The notes under the pieces: model-generated
Databases searched by the model: none
Seen by the model: only the letters and a program-made list of their open reading frames with translations
What the model was told of the DNA's origin: nothing
Position numbers and translations under genes: made by a program
Assembly: GCF_020085105.1 (NCBI RefSeq)
Contig: NC_058058.1
Location: 9,759,675-9,823,674, forward strand
Length of the DNA: 64,000 nt
From: Siniperca chuatsi
Taxonomy: Eukaryota; Chordata; Actinopteri; Centrarchiformes; Sinipercidae
Reading direction: 5' to 3'
In this document: piece by piece, positions 54,201-64,000 of the stretch
How the letters are laid out: the number at the start of each line of letters is the position of its first letter
Position numbering within the stretch: position 1 is the stretch's first letter

Positions 54201-57200
54201 AACCATTTGAGTATTTCCATTTCATGTGACTTTATACTTCTACTCCATTTCAGAGTGAAATATTGTACTTTTTACTCCACTACATTTATTTGACACTTGT
54301 AGTTACTTTTTTTTTTAACGTAAAATAACATGTGATATACTTATATGATATGATGCAGTACAATACTAAAATGCTCTTATAATATTTGTTAGTGATAAAA
54401 ACAGAATAATATTCTATAACAATATAACACTTTGAGCATAATGAGTACTTTTACTTTTGATACTTTAAGTACATTTTGTTGATTATACTTCTGTACTTTT
54501 GCTTAAGTAACATTTTGAATTCAGGACTTTTACTTGTAATGGAGTATTTTTAGACTGTGGCATTTCTACTTCTACTTAAATAAAGGATCTGAGTACTTCT
54601 TCCAAAAATGATATGTCAATTATTTAAGACAGACATTCATATCTAAGTGTGTATCATTTTTTAGATACAAAGCTGCCAACAAGAAGCAACTGGGACGACA
54701 TTTCAAATGGAGGAAGTGACAACTGTACATTGTTGCTTAAGACCGAATGTCAACAGACAACACAATGATATCTGAACACACACAGACGATTAGCCAACAC
54801 ATGTAGGAAACACAGAAATACCTGAGTGTGGATTATGAGACAGAGAGAAAGTGTTAGAGGAGGAAAGTGTGTACGCGTAAATGTGCGTGTGCATACTTCT
54901 CATCTGATATCCTCATGACTGGAGAATCCAAACACAAGGAGAAAAGTCCCGTCTCTATCAGCCGAACTGATTCCTTGTTTAGTTTATCTGAGTCACACAG
55001 AGAGAGACAGAGACAGACAGACAGAGAGAGAGAGCGCATGGAAAGAAACAAAAAGACAGAAAGAACAAACACTGAGTATTTAAACATTTCAAGATTAACT
55101 CTAGTGCCATATCTCTTATATAAAATTATCACTGTGTTGGCCCATAACAAAGACACATTTATCAACACATACAAGCTTTGACTCCTAAGAACATTTATGG
55201 TACTTAAGTCTGGATTTGTTTTTAGTGATCAATAAATCAGCTTTCTTTATGGATTATTTGCAGAGAATCTGGTAACGCAGAGAAGAGCAAGAAGTGTTAC
55301 CTGATGATGCATTTAAGGAAACTCCGACATCCAAGATCTGAGAAATTCTGCACTCACAAGCTGTGTTGTTGGGATCAAACTCTGAAGATGTACAGTGAGC
55401 AGTGGTGGCAGTGGTACTCTACTTTTGAGGTACTTGTACTTTACTTGAGTGTTTTCTTTTCATGCTACTTTATACTACTCCACTAGAGTTCAGAGGGAAA
55501 TATTGAACTTTTTAATGCACTACATTTATTTGACAGCTTTAGTTACTTGTTACTTATGATGCTTTGTTATAAGTTAAACTACTATACCTAACAATATATA
55601 CAAGTAGAGCTGAAATGATTAGTACAAGTTAGTACTTTTACTTAAGTAAAGGATCTGAATACTTCGTCCACCGCTGACAGTGAGTCCACATGGACACGCT
55701 GAACATTATATTATGTGAAACTGGTTGTTTTCTTGCATTAATCATGTTTCTGTTTGGCAGGTTAACGCTGAAATATCAGAATCAGTCTCTGCTTGCAAAA
55801 TCATCACAGCTCACTAAAAATATATTTTTACAAGAATAAAGCAGACTACATTTTTTGATGTCCTTTCTAAAGCACGTTTTTCTGCAACTTATTATATTAT
55901 TATTATTATTATTATTATAAGCAACAGGCAATGAAGTTTGCAGTCTGGAAAGTAGAACATGATCAGCTGTAATTGCTTACTTGTAATTAATGGGTTAAAA
56001 CTTGCAAAATATTCTACTATATTATAACAGTAGAAACATAGTATAGTAGGGTATTTGGGTATACAGTAAATGCTACATACACCCGTTTGACGGGAGTGTA
56101 TGTCGTCCTGTGATTTACCTCTCAGCAGGCGGTTGTAGGCCTGTCCCCACGTGTGACGGTGCTCGCTGGTCAGGATGCCCATCGGCTCTTTGTCCGTCTT
56201 CCAGGACTGAGACCTGATCCTCAGCAGCTGGCTGTGGATCTGACTCTCCGTCATCCGAGAGCCGTCGCTGTTGTAAACCTCCAGCTGGAAGAACTAGTGG
56301 GGAAAACGGAGAAAAGGGAGGCCATCTTTGTTACGTCTGCCCTCTATAGATGATTTGATGAGAGATGTTAGAGGCGTGAAGCTTTCTGTGTTGGTTTTGG
56401 GAACAGCAGGTGTCACCTGACCTAAACAGCCCCTCGGCACAATGTTGTGTTTAGTGCTTCTGTGCTTTTCCAAGCTACAGACCGTCTCAGGGAGTGTTCA
56501 CAGTAAATATATTAGTAGTGATTCATTTAACCTCTGGAGCTGTTCTCTTTCACAATCACCACCCACAGCAACATGTGCAGTGCTGCTGCCGCCACAACAC
56601 AAGCTGAATACACATTTGTGCTGTTGACATTTGACATCTGGTTTTAGAGCTGAAACAATTAGCCTATTAAACGATTAGTCGATCAATCTGCAACTACTTT
56701 GATAGTGTTCAACACGTTTTTTAAGTCTGTTTTTAAGCAAAAGTGCCAAAATTTCACTGGTTAAGACTTTTCAAATGTTTTCTTATACCACTATGATAGT
56801 ACATTGAATATTTTAGGACTGTTGATCGGACAAAACAAGCAATTTTAAGACGTCAATTTAGAGACTTCATGGTGCTTCTGGTATTTTCACTATTTTCTGA
56901 TATTTTATAGACCAAATGATTAATTGATTATTTGGGAAAACAATCGTCAGATAAATTGATTAAAATACAAGCAGCCCTACTTGGGTTTAGAGTTCAACGA
57001 TTAGGCGATTAATCGGCATTAGTTATCAGCAGAAAATCGATCTGCAACTATTTTGATAATTGATTAATTGTTCATTTATCTGGAACAAATGCCAAACATT
57101 TTGCAGCTTTTCAAATGTGAATATTTGCTGCTTTTCTCTATTTTATATCACTATAAACTGAATATCTTTGGATTTTGGACTGGTGGTCGGACAAATCAAG

Positions 57201-60200
57201 AAATATGAACACATCACCTCGGGAGAAATCCTTTCTTGCAGCCCTACATAGTTTTACCCTTTATTTTTGATTGCCAATGGGACAATAAATGGGATGCATG
57301 GGCCCATAATACCAACATTTGAAGATCACTGTGTTTACAAAAACAGCAAAAATGTGCACCATAAAAATCCAAGAAGTTTAAATTATCCAGTCATAACTCC
57401 AATGCTCCTGTTCAACGCAGAAATTCAGTTATAACTACTTTAAACTGCATGAGCTGATTCAGAGGGCGAGCCTGGCCAACGTGTTTATGGGTTTACGTTA
57501 TCTGGACTCATGATATGACAAAATAGAAGCAACTGAATGTATTTGTTGGCATTTTTCCTCAACTGAAATGACCACACGACAGTTTTCTCACGTTTTTATC
57601 TGATATGAAGACAAGCGAAGGCGGAGAGCACATATAAGTGTATGAGGCTTATTTTAAGTTGAAAGGACTGGGATCAGATTTGTTTTGATTCTTCTTTCTG
57701 CTAAAATCTCTAATCTCTCAGTATGACCTGCTGCCAAAACTCTGTCCAATAAAAGGGCTTCTTGTGCAGTCATGTGACTCCTTTTTACAAGGCTCGGTAC
57801 ATTTGTAAGTAGTTTGGGCCTTAAGAAAACAAATGAACAGGCAGGAAAGCAAAAAACAAAACAAACAAAAGTAGGTGTGACTGCACAAGACTCAACATGA
57901 GTGCAATGTCGTATAACTTCCCAACAATCCCAAAACGGTGCTAAATGATGCTTATGAGTCAACAACAAGGGAGAACAAAGGAGAAAATATAAATCTGTTA
58001 TTTATATCGTCTGTTGTCGGCTCGTCCCACCTGGTAGTTCCTGACGACTGTGATGTGTGTTGGCGAGCGTCGGGAGCGGCCGTGGTGGGCGATGTAGTCG
58101 TGTTTGGGGCCGGGGATCCTGCATGAGGAGAAGAGGAGCGGGTAGAGCTCCATGCAGAGAGGCTTCCCTCGCATGTACTCGACCGGCAGCTGGCCGCTGA
58201 CAGAGAGAGGCAGAAGCAGACAGATGTCTCTGTTAATGCTTAGTTTTCTAGTAATGTTTTCTAGCAAATGTATACATTTTTCTGAATACATTGTTTTATT
58301 TCAATCTGCTCAGACTTATAACAGCTGATGGCTGTTTGAGATGCACCAATCCTCATTTTTTCCTCTCCCAATACAGATTCAGATACCTCAACTCAGAATA
58401 TCTGCCGATACAGAGTAACAATCGATACCTAAAAAAAATTAATAATAATAACTTTTCTTTCCTTTTAAAATGGTTTTAAAAAATCTGCCAGTGTAGCAGA
58501 AATATTTCAGTCAGCTTGTGTCAAGAATCTTTTATCTGATTTAAACTAAAAACACGTTGAAATATTCTTACTGCACTGCAAAATAAGGCTTTTGGGCCTC
58601 AATTCTAGACAGAAATGTCTTCATAAAACTTAATAAAGTAGTTAAAATCAGCTCAATCTCACTGCATGCATTATTTTCCTGTAAGGTACCATGAGGCCAG
58701 AGATGACTGCGGCACCCGAAACTGAGTCAGAGGCCTGCTGTGACTCAATGAATGTAACTGAGGGGGGAAATACTGAATTTTATAATGACGTTGACAAAGA
58801 AACCGCATTTGATGTGGATGCGTCGTGTCATGGCAGATACACATCCAGTATATTGAAACTTTTTTGTCTGCTGGGGAAATAACATATTCATGAATCAAGG
58901 ACAACAAACAATTTCATACTTTTTTCAATTCATGTGGAAATTTTCCTAAAAGAATCTCTGTAACCAAGTACATTTACTCAAGTACTGTACTTTGGTGATA
59001 TTTTGAGGTACTTGTACTTCTACTTTATATATTTCTACTCCACTACATTTCATAGGCAAATATTGTACTTTCTTCTCCACTATATTCATTTGACAGCTTT
59101 AGTTACTTTGCAGATTCAGATTAATAATATAAAATATAATCAACACATAAATTATGAAAGTATTATTATAGGTTAAGATAAGATGAGACTTTATTTACTT
59201 ATCTACACTGCGGTATTACTACTTTTACTTAAGGAGAGGATCTGAGTACTTCTTCTACGACTGCTGGTTCATATAAATATATGTGATACACAGTTTTCAC
59301 AGGATAACGAGGTAAAGTAAGAGTTCATTTAAATATATTGCTGCTGATCATATTATTGGATTATTATTGCTGACGCATAAACATCTAAGCATTTAATCTT
59401 GTAGTTGGTCGAGGTGGAGCTGATTTTTCACTACTTTTCATACTGTCGTGCGGTTTATTCTACAACAATGCATCATATTTTATAAACTGATGTTTTGTAC
59501 TTACTGTTTGTTTTGTGTGTAAAATCTCAATCTGCAAAGTAACTATAGCTTTGAAATAAATACAGTGGAGTAAAAAGTAAAAAGCAATAGATTTTCCTCT
59601 GAAATTTAGTGGAGTAGAAGTATTTAAGCACTTAGTTACAGTCAGCCACTGTTGTGTGTGTGTGCATGTGGAGGGAGAGATAGTTCGGAGGTCTAGCTAT
59701 TAAAAAAAGTGGAAAAAAGAAGTAGAAGTCAGCCGGAAAACACTTCGGTTTAGCCTGCTTCGTGGCTAAAAGGGTGGGATTTATACTGTAACACACTTTC
59801 AGATAGTAAAACTATCACAGATATCCTCATGTGGTAAACTGTTGCTCAAAACAGACGACGAAGATCTGTTTACAACTTGTATTTTCCTTTGGGGAAAACG
59901 AGGTTTCAGTAATGTGCTGTTGGCTTTGCACAGACACTGTTACAGGCGCATAAAGAAACACAGGCCGATGCCAGCAGGGTTTAAGGTTACAGCACTAAAA
60001 TAGAAGCAAGTGAAAGTGTAAGACAACAGATTAAAAAGGAGGATTACTGCAGCATCTGAACAAAGGTCGACAACAGTTCAGTAGTTAATAACTGGCTCTA
60101 ATGATAGTAGCAGATAGTTATTAGCAGCTGGTTTATTTTGCTTGTAATGGGATTACTTTATATCCTGAGCTCATTGTATTTATCTCTAGAGAGCAGTAAC

Positions 60201-61976
60201 ACTGACAAACATGAACACAGAGGTGATCTGTACACCATTAAATATGGTTTTATTGAGGTCAGTATGAAATAAATGCTGATGCATGCAGTGCGGTGATGGA
60301 ACGTAACTAAGTACATTTACTCAATGACTGAATTTAAGTGCAGTTTTTAGGTACTTGTACTTTACATTTTATGGCACTTTAGACTTCTACTCCACTACAT
60401 TTCAGAGTGAAATATTGTACTTCTTACTCCATTATTTTAGTAGTTACTAGTTATTTTCCATATTTTGCAGATTAGTTTTCATACAAAACACGATGAGCTT
60501 CTAAAACATGACACACACAAAAATCTCCCTCTTATCAAGTGATTTTAGTCTGAAATTGAGTCCTTAAAGTTTTCTTTTCTTTTAAAAAGTAGAGTGTAGT
60601 AGGATAATTTCAACCTGTTTTTAACACAAATCAACTTGTGTTGTACAGAGTAACAATCGATACCTGTGATCACTTTTCCCACAAATAAAAGTCATGTCAA
60701 CTTGTGTCAAGAATTTTCTAAAAGCAAGTTGATTTAAATGAAAAACACGTTGAAATATTCTTACTGCACTACAAAATAAGGCTTTTGGGCCTAAATTCTA
60801 GACAGAAATGTCATCATAAGATTGAGTTTTTTGCAGCCCAACACTTATGAAACACTATGAAAGGGGCCATAACAAATTCTGTTATTACTTTAAGTACATT
60901 TTGCTGATAATTCTTAAAATAAAATACTTTTACACTGCAGTATTACTACTTTTAATGAAGTAAAGAATCCTTCTGAATATTTCTTCCACCACTGCTCTTA
61001 TAACATTTAGAAGAAAGATTAACTTTTAACTTTTTGCTTTATTAATGCATAAGACAATGTTGTCTTCAGTTTGATAAAAACTCAATAATTGTCATTTTCA
61101 TTTGGCTCCAGCGGAGTCTTACTTACGTGTTGATTTTGGCCTTGAAGTCCAGAACTGCTGCTATCAGTTTAGATGCAAACCTAAGTGGAGACAGTTGTTT
61201 TATTATGTCACACAGTTGATTATGTGCTCGCTTTTAAACATGCACAAACAGTTCATGTTCAGTCAAATCTGCCAGAGGTGTCAAATTACCCTTTAGAGGT
61301 TACTAATTCAGAACAGAGCAGGACTGAAAAGCATCACATCACAACCACATTTTGAGCTGAATTTTCCCAATTTATGCAATTATTTTGTCTAAACTTAAAG
61401 TCGGTAGAGTTTCCCCCGGCTCTTAGAGGAGCAGGTAATCAGGTTACAAGGTCGTAATGACAACAATGATTTCCAAAATAAACAGGTGTGTGTGTCCAGA
61501 TCATGTTTAAACAGACAGTTCACCCCAAAATCAAAAATATTTTTCCTCTGACCTGTAGTGCTATTTATCCATCTAGATTGTTTTGGTGTGAGTTGCCGAG
61601 TTTTGGAGATATCAGCCATAGAGATGTCTGCATTTTTTTAAATATAATGGGACTATGTGGCACTCTTAGAGTTTTGGTTATCAGCTTCCAGTAAAGTGTA
61701 ATAGCTCATTCCTGCATTTTTAAAATAATGCAAAAATGAATAATCTACTATAAACTACATTTGCGTCAGCTGATTGAGACACTAACAACAAATTAGGTGA
61801 CAAATCAACAAACGAAGGGGCACTAAAGTTTGGTCTTGTTGCGCTCTGAAAGTATCATTTCATCCCTGAATTAAGTATATTTAAATTGTTTTTCAGAGGT
61901 GTATCTGATGATATTAAAGCAGATACTGGCGTACACTCTGCGGTGTCAGTGTTGGTGTAGTGTGTATGTGTGTGTA

Positions 61977-62061
<85 letters not shown>

Positions 62062-62198
62062 TGACTCACACTAGCTGGCTCCTCCAGCCATTATAATCTC
62101 TCCTGGGCAGAGAGATGGCTGGGTTTGAGTGCACAGGCAGCGGCTGTCTGCTCTCCAAGTACGCCCACTGCACCCACCAGGGTGAGACCTACAGGGGA

Positions 62199-62273
<75 letters not shown>

Positions 62274-63889
62274 ATTGACTTTCAAGCAGGAGAAACTTTG
62301 TGGTTGGGGCCAAACCACAGCGATGATATATGTCCTTAGAAGCACTGACGTCAGTTTTTAAAGTGTATTGTATGAATCTGTGGTGTCTTGTAGGCCAGTG
62401 TGAGCTAAGCGTAGCTATATGCATGACACAATAATAAAACATTAATTCATTCATTGTAAACCGTTCTTATCTATATGAAGAAGGTTGTGTTTTCAGCCCC
62501 ATTTATTTGTTTACTAGTTGACTAAATATCTCAGAAACCTGTCAAAAGGTTTCCGTGAAACTGGGCGCAAAGTTCGTCCATGGAGCATTTTGTCCACATT
62601 TTCTCATTAATTTCTGAATTTACTTAAAGTGAAATAAATACACTACATGTGTCCCATGATTGTATTTAAGTGTATTTTAATGCAAAACAGGTTCCAGGTG
62701 CTGATCATATTTTACTATAAAACAAACAACTGTTTATAACTGACTTGCTGTAGATTCCCTCGCTTTTCTTGACTGTTTTTTCTTGACTTTTTAGTTGATG
62801 TTGTTAATGTTATGTACAGTTTATTTTGTAGCTCTTTTGTTTGTTAAAATCCTGCTTGTTTGACATTTTGTGCTGAATGCTTTTATTGTGAAGCAATTTA
62901 TGATTGTATTTTGAAGCTTCTTTGCTTTGTTTAATACCTAATCAGTGCAACAACTTAAAAGATACAGTTATAGATAATTTTTATTCTTTTCTTGTCAGAG
63001 TTTATCTTTCTACAAGAGGTGAAGAGCAGGTAACGTTTTGTTTTTTGTAGGCTTTCAGGCACCACTGCTTTGGCCTGATATATTGATATATAACAGCGCT
63101 GTTAAACCCACCCATGAGTGCTTGAAACACACCACGGCAGCTCTGTCTGTGCTTTAAAAACACACCCTTATCCATCTCTAACATCTGTCACATTTCCCAC
63201 ATCCAGCAGACACAGACCCAGTTCTTGGTGTGTCTGGCTCTCCTCTCCAGCCCCTCCTGCAGCTGTGCACCGAGGCCGCCCGGCCTCCCGAATTCCTGCA
63301 CCATCCTCCGGGTGTGGCTGAGCTCCTCGGGGGGCAGCAGGGGCTCCAGGGCCCTCAGGTAGCCCTGCAGGGTCTCGGCCAGAGGGGGCACCGGCTGGGA
63401 GGGCACGGAGGAGAAGAAACACAGCTCCTGCCTCACGGAAACCTGGAAGGAGAGTGATGTAAGTTTAAGGATTTCTGCAGAACCGCAGAGTGAAATATAT
63501 ATATTTTTTATTGCACTGCAAACTCCCTTGAGGGCATGATCTAATCAAACTACTATTATATTATATTATTATAGCGCTGGTACACTAACTCTGCATGTCA
63601 GCACACTGCAATGACTTGCATGAAAGTTTGACCAAATGCCAATAAAGTCAGGGTACGACTAGGGCGTACCAAAACAGGAAGTGTGAAAGATATGATTGTG
63701 GAAACATGATCAGCTGCTTCTTATTCGTTTAACAGCCCTTTTGCTATAATAACTATACAGTATGTAAATATATAGGCCAATATATCAACAGTATGGCTCT
63801 AGTTTGACAGTTAACTCTAAAAACAGAAAACGACTCACCCGAGACAACCATGCTCTGCAGGCTCCTGGTTGTATTTTCCTCAAAATCAT
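48300..63889 (-). CDS. crat: Carnitine O-acetyltransferase-like protein with altered active site, 617 aa
   Basis: Fifteen coding exons on minus: 63839-63889, 63218-63442, 62070-62188, 61127-61180, 58031-58196, 56119-56293, 54897-54987, 54067-54154, 53859-53959, 52279-52398, 51371-51493, 50125-50260, 49936-49998, 49708-49845, 48300-48503. They total 1854 nt with an unbroken frame; human CRAT has 626 aa. Family blocks align throughout: LPVEYMRGKPLC, SSCRIPGPK, PTHITVVRNYQ, LHGGG, NSGNRWFDKTLQ, LVPLPMPKKL, RTEYIRS, DRHLLGLKLQAIE, PDGYAICYNP. The N-terminus MILRKIQPGACRAWLSR is basic and acid-free, like a mitochondrial presequence. CRAT reversibly moves acetyl groups between CoA and carnitine. 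Here the catalytic His (human His343, YEHA) is Gln338 (YEQA), and the Ser-Thr-Ser motif is Arg547-Thr-Gly. The C-terminus (LLQPTV) lacks the AKL-type peroxisomal signal of human CRAT. The symbol denotes family; it may be a fish paralogue rather than the true orthologue. Confidence 0.92.
53030..53300 (-). repeat. Dispersed 'GTTAGCATGCTAAC' repeat, reversed copy
   Basis: The reverse complement contains 'ggtaaactttatacctgctaaacatcagcatgttagc' in the order seen at 14150-14200. It is uninterrupted where the foldback element sits in the 28200-28930 copy, so it serves as an empty-site comparison. In the crat intron between exons 9 and 10. Confidence 0.7.
54228..54610. repeat. Dispersed 'TACTT/AAGTA' repeat
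   Basis: Contains 'tttatacttctactccatttcagagtgaaatattgtac' and 'aaaggatctgagtacttcttcc'. A further copy is at 55405-55680. Both are in crat introns. Confidence 0.65.
54995..55034. repeat. Purine-rich GA/GACA low-complexity tract
   Basis: Runs of AGAGAGACAGACAG. On the crat transcript this is a pyrimidine tract ending shortly before the exon 7 acceptor at 54988-54989, so it may act as part of the polypyrimidine tract. Confidence 0.7.
55405..55680. repeat. Dispersed 'TACTT/AAGTA' repeat
   Basis: Begins 'cagtggtggcagtggtactctacttttgaggtacttg' and ends 'aaaggatctgaatacttcgtccaccgctg'. A fairly complete copy, non-coding. Confidence 0.65.
56645..57250. repeat. Two tandem 'ATTAATCGATTAATC' repeats
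   Basis: Copies at about 56645-56985 and 56990-57250, each ending 'gcagccct'. They lie in the crat intron between exons 5 and 6. The first is the better preserved. Confidence 0.65.
58405..58650. repeat. Intron-internal repeat, copy 1
   Basis: Shares 'cagagtaacaatcgatacct', 'cttgtgtcaagaat' and 'aaacacgttgaaatattcttactgcact', in that order, with 60640-60825 in the same crat intron (between exons 4 and 5). Same orientation, diverged. Confidence 0.7.
58955..59260. repeat. Dispersed 'TACTT/AAGTA' repeat
   Basis: Starts 'aaccaagtacatttactcaagtactgtac' and ends 'ggatctgagtacttcttct'. Further partial copies follow at 59505-59650 (inverted), 60300-60460 and 60880-61000, all in one crat intron. Confidence 0.65.
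60640..60825. repeat. Intron-internal repeat, copy 2
   Basis: Partner of 58405-58650. The 'gttgaaatattcttactgcac(t)acaaaataaggcttttgggcc' block is nearly identical between copies. Confidence 0.7.
61979..62055. repeat. (TG)n microsatellite 3' of a crat exon
   Basis: About 77 bp of TG on plus (CA on the crat transcript), beginning 14 bp inside the intron after the exon 3 donor at 62069. A looser TG region extends back to about 61960. Confidence 0.95.
62204..62270. repeat. (AC)n microsatellite 5' of a crat exon
   Basis: 67 bp of AC on plus (GT on the crat transcript), ending 15 bp before the exon 3 acceptor (CTGTAG). It therefore sits in the branch-point/polypyrimidine zone. Confidence 0.95.
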
Positions 63890-64000
63890 GCTTCCTTAAA
63901 TCAGAAATCCACTCTGTGTTGCATCAGTGTTACAAAAAGCAGCTTTGCCTTTAATGTTCTGGTAACTTTTGCACAATCCCCACAGAGTCAGACCGTCAAA
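63890..64000 (-). other. Upstream flank of the crat-like gene
   Basis: Holds the 5'UTR next to the ATG at 63889 (context AAGCATG). A clear promoter motif is not visible before the window ends, so the start of transcription may be outside. Confidence 0.4.

Noticed and set aside
62071-62454. Open frames encoding long Cys-Val or Thr-His runs
   Set aside because: They are translations of TG/CA microsatellites. The real crat exon 62070-62188 uses a different frame.

Overview
The window looks like nuclear DNA from a ray-finned fish, most likely a spiny-rayed (percomorph) teleost. The genes are vertebrate, with compact GT-AG introns. Long CA/TG microsatellites are frequent, and several dispersed repeat families typical of teleost introns recur many times. 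The species cannot be named from the sequence alone.

Seven protein-coding genes can be assembled exon by exon. In order they are: the 3' part of a Ly6/uPAR GPI-anchored protein gene (+, exons at 722-832 and 2392-2606); clic1 (+, 7586-11991); a second, complete Ly6/uPAR gene (-, 16294-19676); ddah2 (+, 25839-32345); rps5 (-, 33356-36361); ppt2 (-, 39580-46592); and a complete 15-exon carnitine O-acetyltransferase-like gene (-, 48300-63889). Every reconstructed reading frame stays open across all splice junctions. Two near-identical H/ACA snoRNA candidates (SNORA3-like) lie in two different introns of rps5.

The Ly6-clic1-ddah2 trio, with ppt2 nearby, matches the content of the mammalian MHC class III region (LY6G6 cluster-DDAH2-CLIC1, with PPT2 further along). 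In the fish, rps5 and a crat-like gene have joined this block. The genes do not form one pathway; they are linked by ancestry. ddah2 and rps5 converge tail to tail with poly(A) signals about 130 bp apart. rps5, ppt2 and crat run head to tail on the minus strand.

Main points for a second look: (1) the crat-like protein has Gln at the position of the catalytic His, Arg-Thr-Gly in place of the Ser-Thr-Ser motif, and no peroxisomal C-terminus, yet its frame is intact, so it looks like a pseudoenzyme. (2) ddah2 has lost two catalytic-triad residues of the DDAH family. (3) A long hairpin (foldback) element occurs twice with 13-15 bp target-site duplications, one copy nested inside another repeat. 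(4) The rps5 start codon is split by intron 1. (5) One crat exon is bracketed by complementary TG and CA microsatellites.

The remaining sequence is intron and intergenic DNA rich in degenerate dispersed repeats. I saw no further convincing coding exons, tRNAs or rRNAs there.
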